From Zygnema cylindricum (Eukaryota; Streptophyta; Zygnematophyceae; Zygnematales; Zygnemataceae): a stretch of DNA of 64,000 nucleotides. The number at the start of each line of letters is the position of its first letter. The first letter of the stretch is position 1. Below, one piece after another: positions 59,278-64,000 of this stretch. The notes under the pieces were generated by a model that saw only the letters and a program-made list of their open reading frames with translations, searched no databases and was not told the origin of the DNA. The stretch lies in contig JBBHKE010002380.1 in NCBI GenBank assembly GCA_037447655.1, positions 153,470-217,469 of the forward strand, given 5' to 3'. The position numbers were made by a program, and so were the translations under genes.

Positions 59278-60145
59278 ATAGTTCAAAAGTAGGCTTTTTT
59301 ATGGTAGGCCTTTGGTAGGCGCACAAAACTTTGCACAAAACTCGCGCAACGTAGGCATACTGTATGTGTGTGCGTCGTGCACACTCCTGTACGAACGTAC
59401 GATCAAAATACAGCGCACGCCGCCGGACGAATTTTTTAGCGAACTGACACGGCGTAGGATGACATTCCGGGGGAAAAGCCACCAACGGGGTTGGTCCGTA
59501 GGTTTTGGTAATTTTTTTGGCAGTGTGGCATTTTTTTTTTTTATCGTCCCATACTGGTTGGTAGTGTTGGGTATCGAGGACCCATTGCCGATATTCGATA
59601 TATATCGAATTTCATGTACCCAATATCCGATATATCGCCTCGATATATCGAATTTCAAATCATCGCGATATATCGCCAATATATCGCCAATATATCGAAA
59701 ATGAAAATTTTACATTTTTTTTTCAAAAACCCCCGGGGGGCAAAATACCCGTACGATTTTTCGTACGATTCTCCGTACTCTTTTTCATACGGTTTTCCGT
59801 ACTCTAACTGTACGGATATGCAATTTTTGCGATATATATCGCGATGATTTATGTTGGTCCCGGTACGATATTTCGAGGAATCTCCTCGATCGATATTCGA
59901 TATTACGAATATCGAAATTATCGCGATATGAAACTACCCGATACCCAACACTACTGGTTGGTCAATTTGAGGCTTTATTTAGTGTGGCCCTCAAAATCGC
60001 AGACGCTAATATGACAGATTGTCCTTTCGTAAGTTGTGTTATGGGCTTTTCATGTGATCTTTTTAAATCGCCTACTTTGATCAGCGACCGTCCGATCGTA
60101 CAAATCTGACGGTTTAAATAAAAAGTCCCTCAAAACTCACCATTC
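59278..60145. mobile_element. ATAGTTCAAAAG-family MITE split by a hAT element, truncated at its right end
   Basis: Starts ATAGTTCAAAAGTAGGCT and shares CGCACGCCGCCGGACGAA with 49668-50229. After the hAT insert (59562-59953) it resumes with TTATGGGCTTTTCATGTGAT and CGACCGTCCGATCGTAC, ending near AAAACTCACC, about 100 bp before the MFT-like start codon. The normal CTTTTGAACTAT terminus is missing. Confidence 0.75.
59562..59953. mobile_element. hAT-type non-autonomous element, 392 bp, 8-bp TSD
   Basis: Ends TAGTGTTGGGTATCG and CGATACCCAACACTA are perfect complements, with the flanking duplication CTGGTTGG at 59554-59561 and 59954-59961. Same family as 11983-12804, but with a shorter interior. 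Confidence 0.93.
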
Positions 60146-60245
60146 GTCTCCTGGACGCATCTCTTTGGCAGCTATTTCATGTCTGGTTGCGCTCTCTTTC
60201 CTCTTTGCCGGCCTTCTCTCTTTCTTTGTCCCAAAACCGGCAGTT

Positions 60246-62919
60246 ATGGCGAAGTCTTCTGAAGCTCTTCAAGTCGGTAGAGTCGTTGGAGATGTCTTGG
60301 ACCCTTTCACTCCCTCGGTGGACCTAAAAGTGGAGTATAATGGACGTAGGGTTAACAATGGTGTGGAATTGAAGCCTAGTGATACAGCTTCGACTCCAAA
60401 AGTGGAGATTGCTGGGAAAGCGTCAGGGGAACTTTATACATTGGTAACTAAAAGGAAGGGGAGGGAATTCCTTTGATGGTCCCTTTTTTTAGTAAAGCAA
60501 AAAGTGTTTTTTTTTTTGTTATATCAGGCCAGGTGCTAGTAGAGAGAACTCTATCGAGTCGTCACGATTGTTGGTTATCCATTTAACCAGCAAAAGCCAC
60601 TATAGCCAATGTAGTATCACTATTGTTGGTTTTCCTTTAATTTATGTTGTTAGTGGCTCTGGTTCGTTCCAGGTTATGGTCGATCCTGACGCTCCGAGTC
60701 CGAGTGAGCCTTTGGCAAGAGAATGGCTTCATTGGTGGGTTGCTCTGTAGCCTTTTTGGATGGTGAATGTGCTCTATGAAGAGTTATGTAAAGAAATTGA
60801 TTTTCCCGGAATAGTTGGCAGTAAATCACTCAAAAGTATTGCTGTGTTCATCTTCACCTCATTTCGTTAGTGTTACATATTTGCTTTAATAGTTGCTCTC
60901 AGGATTCCACTTTGAGAGAGCGAGAGGGATAGAGTCCAGAAAAAATGGGTTTTTTTGTCATCATCTCTGTGTCGGACCCTTCTGACATCTTTCAAAGGTT
61001 ATCTTAAACTCTTTAAATGTTAGAATCGATGTGTTCTTTGCTTCTGGAGGCTACAGATAAACAGTATTCTTGTTATGGCAGATAACAAGAGAACTATTTC
61101 AGACTTTTTTTGGTCAAAAAATTTCCATTCTTGTTGTGGCGTGGCGAGAGATTCTTGATGTCTCGAGTTTACCAGGAATCAGTTGTTCCAACAGCAAAAC
61201 TGAGTCTTTCCTCTTGCTCTCCTTTTATCTCATTGGTTGTTAACCAATATCATGTCTGGAGGGGTCTCTTGTTCCATAGCAGGAAAAAAGAGCTTTCATC
61301 CTTCAGGAGGTCAAACTAAAGTTGTGAATTGATGTCTTTATTTGCAGGATTGTGACGGACATTCCTGGGGCGAGCACAGTTCCTGAATTGGGTATTTTTT
61401 TGCTCTCAAGCACTCTTTTTTAGCATCCTCCTTGCTTCTTTTCTGTCTTCTTCTTCTTCTTCTTCTCACTTTTCTTTGGTCTTTGGGTTTCGCCACATTA
61501 TCTTATTCTCTTTCTCACATTCCTGGACTTCCAGTTTTCTTGCTTTGGTCGTCATCTCTCCCCAGGTCTTTTTGTCTTCTTTTGTTCTTGTATTGTGTTG
61601 TTCTGGTTTCTTCTCTTCTTTTCTCTTCCTTCACTCCTTCATCCTTCCTACCTTCTTCTTCTTTTCCCTTTCACTTCTTCATTCTTCCTACCTTTCTATT
61701 CTTTTCTCTTCCTTTCTCGTCTTCATATTTCCTACCTTTCTCTACTTTTCTCTTCCTTTCTCTTCGTCATCCTTCTCAAGTTCTTTTCTTTTCTCTTCCT
61801 TTTGCGTCTTCTCCATCCTGCCTTCCTCTTCTTTTATCTTCCTTTCTCGTCTTCATTGTTCCTACTTTTCTCTTCTTTTCTCTTCCTTTCTCATCTTCAT
61901 ACTTCCTACCTTTCTCTTCTTTCCTTATCTTTTCTCTTCTTCATTCTCTTCGTTCTTTTTCGTTCTCTTCTTCATCCTTCCTACATTTCTCTTTTTTCCA
62001 TATTCTCTTGTTCGTTCTTCTTACTTCTATCTTCTTTTCACTTCCTTTCTCTTCTATCTCTCTCTTCTTTTGTCTTCCTTTCTCTTCTTCATACTTTCTA
62101 CCTTTCTCTTCTTTTCTCTTCCTTTTTCTTCCTCATCCTGCTCACCTCGCCCTTCTTTTCTCTTACTTTCTCTTTTCATCATTTCTACTCTTTTTTTCTC
62201 TTCCTTTCTCGTCTTTCTCCTTCCTACCTTTCTCTTCTTTCTGTTTCCTTTTTCTTCATCATTCTACCTCCCTCTTCTTTTCTCTTCCTTTCACTTCTTC
62301 AGCTCTTCCTACTGCTCTCTTCTTTTCGCTTTTTTTCTCTTCTTCATCCTTCCTACTATTCTCTTCTTTCCTCTTCCTTTCTCTTCCTCATCCTTCCTAT
62401 CTCTCTCTTCTTTTATGTTCCTTTCTCTTCTTCATCCTTCCTACTTCACTCTACTGTTCTCTTCCATTCTCTTTTTCATCCTTCCTATGTCTCTTCTTTT
62501 CTCTTCTGTTCTCTTTTTCATCCTTCCTATTTTTCTCTTCTTTTCTCTTCCTTTTTCTTTATCCATCCTACTTTTCTCTTCTTTTCTCTTCCTTTCTCTT
62601 ATTTTCTCCTCATTTCTCTACTTCATCCTTTTTTCTTTTCCACTTCCTATCTCTTCTACATCTCTAACTTCACAGCCAATGTACTTGTGTCACAGGAACT
62701 GTCATTGTGGAGTACAATGGGCCTACTCCGCCCATAGGGATCCACCGTTACGTGTTTGTGCTTTTTAAACAAAAAGGACCACTTAAGGTTACTCCTCCAG
62801 AAAGCCGCAAAAATTTCAATACTCGTTGGTTTGCTGTCACAAATGAGCTTGGACTGCCCGTTTCCGCAGTCTATTTCAATGCTCAGAAGGAAGGAGGATC
62901 TGCTACAAGACGTCGATGA
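60246..62919 (+). CDS. MFT: MFT-like phosphatidylethanolamine-binding protein (FT/TFL1 family), 4 exons
   Basis: Exons 60246-60443, 60673-60734, 61348-61391 and 62696-62919 join in phase to 175 residues, the standard PEBP length, with the four-exon structure typical of plant FT/TFL1/MFT genes. Diagnostic segments: [64 protein letters not shown] and [16 protein letters not shown], ending ATRRR. The Trp in REWLHW (Tyr in FT, His in TFL1), the absence of the FT segment-B pattern, and the AQKE...RRR tail all indicate the MFT clade, the ancestral plant group. MFT acts in seed or spore germination and hormone signalling in land plants; the role here is unknown. Start chosen at ATGGCGAAG (60246); the upstream in-frame sequence lacks another ATG. 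Confidence 0.94.
61425..62665 (+). repeat. 1.2-kb pyrimidine-rich minisatellite in intron 3 of the MFT-like gene
   Basis: Almost only C and T on the plus strand, built from degenerate units such as TTTCTCTTCTTTTCTCTTCC and CTTCATCCTTCCTACC, about 45-60 bp long. All three plus frames stay open for 380-430 codons as Phe/Ser/Leu strings, an artefact of composition. It ends only about 30 bp before the exon 4 acceptor. Confidence 0.95.
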
Positions 62920-63921
62920 GATTCTTGTGAAGGTTACGCCATTCATTTCATTACGAAATTTCAATCCATTATGAGATTTCAATCCATGTACAGTTTTTGT
63001 TGTCCTTAATTGGAGTTGTTGTACATAACACGTCTTTGGGAAAACCGATTCCTTATTAAGCACAGGGACATTGTGACTTACACATGATCTTGTTTGTTAG
63101 GGAAATCAATAAAATACCAGTGTCAATGTCCATAGGTGGTGGAGTGGGACAGAAATTGTTTGCGCGGATGTTAGTTTTGTATAGATGGTGGTTGAGACTA
63201 AGAGGAATAACTTGCCGAGTTTCTTTGCCAGTTTTTGAAAAACGTTGCATGAAAAGTTGCAAAACATGGAATGGTGTTTTTAATCATTGGTTTTGTAATG
63301 ACACTTGTGAATCGTTAGTAGCGTTTTTAATACTACTTTAGGTGCCATATTTTTTGCCCTCTGACCAGCAAATTGTGTCAGAAAAATACTAATGTTTTTT
63401 TTTGTAATTCTAGGTTTAAAAGCAGACACGTCCTGTAGAACTGAATAGAAGTTGATAAGACTATTATATTAATAATATAATTTTGTGAATAATGTCTTTG
63501 ATTAACGATTTACATTCTAGGTTGGATCTTGGTCACCGTGAAATTGTTGGAGGCCCGTTTGGGGGTTGGGCTGTTCCTTTTTACTTTCTTTAGATTATTT
63601 TACTTGGTTTACCATCTGGGTCAGGAGGCAGAAAGATATATAAACTAAGGCTGTCAGTTGTCATCCCAATAACATGGCAATATGTGTGATATAATCTTCT
63701 ACCATAGTTCATTTCATCAACTGATTCTCAGGTTTAATCAGAATTGAGTATTGCCATGTAAGCATGACGAAAATTTGAACACTCTCGAGCCAAACATACA
63801 TCGCCCACAATATCCATGTTCTCATGACGTATGATCATCCCCACGGCATCCCACTCCAACCATTCTCTCCTACTCTCCCTAGGTCCGTGCCGCCTCTAGT
63901 GGAGAAGGGCGCCTGCTCTAC

Positions 63922-63926
<5 letters not shown>
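62920..63926. other. 3' flank of the MFT-like gene, no gene seen
   Basis: Presumed 3' UTR and intergenic DNA. The frame at 63084-63341 has no recognisable domain. CATTGGTTTTGTAATGACAC and GTGAATCGTTAGTAGCG near 63285-63330 may be a MITE fragment. Confidence 0.35.

Positions 63927-64000
<74 letters not shown>
63927..64000. repeat. (CT)n microsatellite running off the window end
   Basis: At least 37 CT units without interruption, continuing to the last base, so the true length is unknown. Confidence 0.98.

Noticed and set aside
61432-62768. Three plus-strand frames of 380-430 codons
   Set aside because: All three frames are open because the DNA is nearly pure pyrimidine and lacks the purines that stop codons need. 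The products are Phe/Ser/Leu strings, and the region is an intron of the MFT-like gene.

Overview
This looks like nuclear DNA of a plant-lineage eukaryote, most likely a bryophyte or streptophyte alga. Genes are split into many short exons by GT-AG introns of up to about 2.7 kb. The protein families are plant-type: a LARP1 with La and DM15 regions, an MFT-like PEBP protein and a plant-form ZFPL1. A Kir-type potassium channel argues against a flowering plant, because flowering plants are not known to carry Kir. The organism assignment is an inference from these families; no rRNA, tRNA or organelle signal is visible.

Layout. 0.66-11.5 kb (minus): Kir channel gene, 13 exons placed plus one short exon not found. 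11.5-16.6 kb: intergenic, rich in transposon remnants. 16.6-30.6 kb (minus): LARP1, 14 exons closing to one uninterrupted 1675-codon reading frame. 30.6-35.9 kb: LARP1 upstream region and a block of small DNA transposons. 35.9-40.1 kb (plus): a large acidic, probably disordered protein that I do not recognise. 40.1-43.0 kb: convergent intergenic region. 43.0-47.2 kb (minus): a complete six-exon gene for a 435-residue multi-pass membrane protein, tentatively Tim17/22/23 (PRAT)-like. 47.2-52.3 kb: dense nested miniature transposons, including a 1.1-kb palindrome. 52.3-55.9 kb (plus): ZFPL1, last exon not found. 57.7-58.4 kb: decayed copia reverse transcriptase. 58.5-60.1 kb: two hAT-type elements with 8-bp target duplications. 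60.2-62.9 kb (plus): complete four-exon MFT-like gene with a 1.2-kb pyrimidine-only tract in its third intron. The window ends in a CT microsatellite.

The genes have unrelated jobs (ion transport, mRNA regulation, membrane biology, Golgi, developmental signalling) and show no pathway clustering. The most unusual content is the Kir gene, the nested and palindromic miniature transposons, and several odd splice junctions: a GC-AG intron inside the La motif, a donor site made from a GT microsatellite, and a tandemly duplicated acceptor region. Exon borders were set by hand from splice consensus, reading phase and family conservation, so single borders may be off by a few bases.
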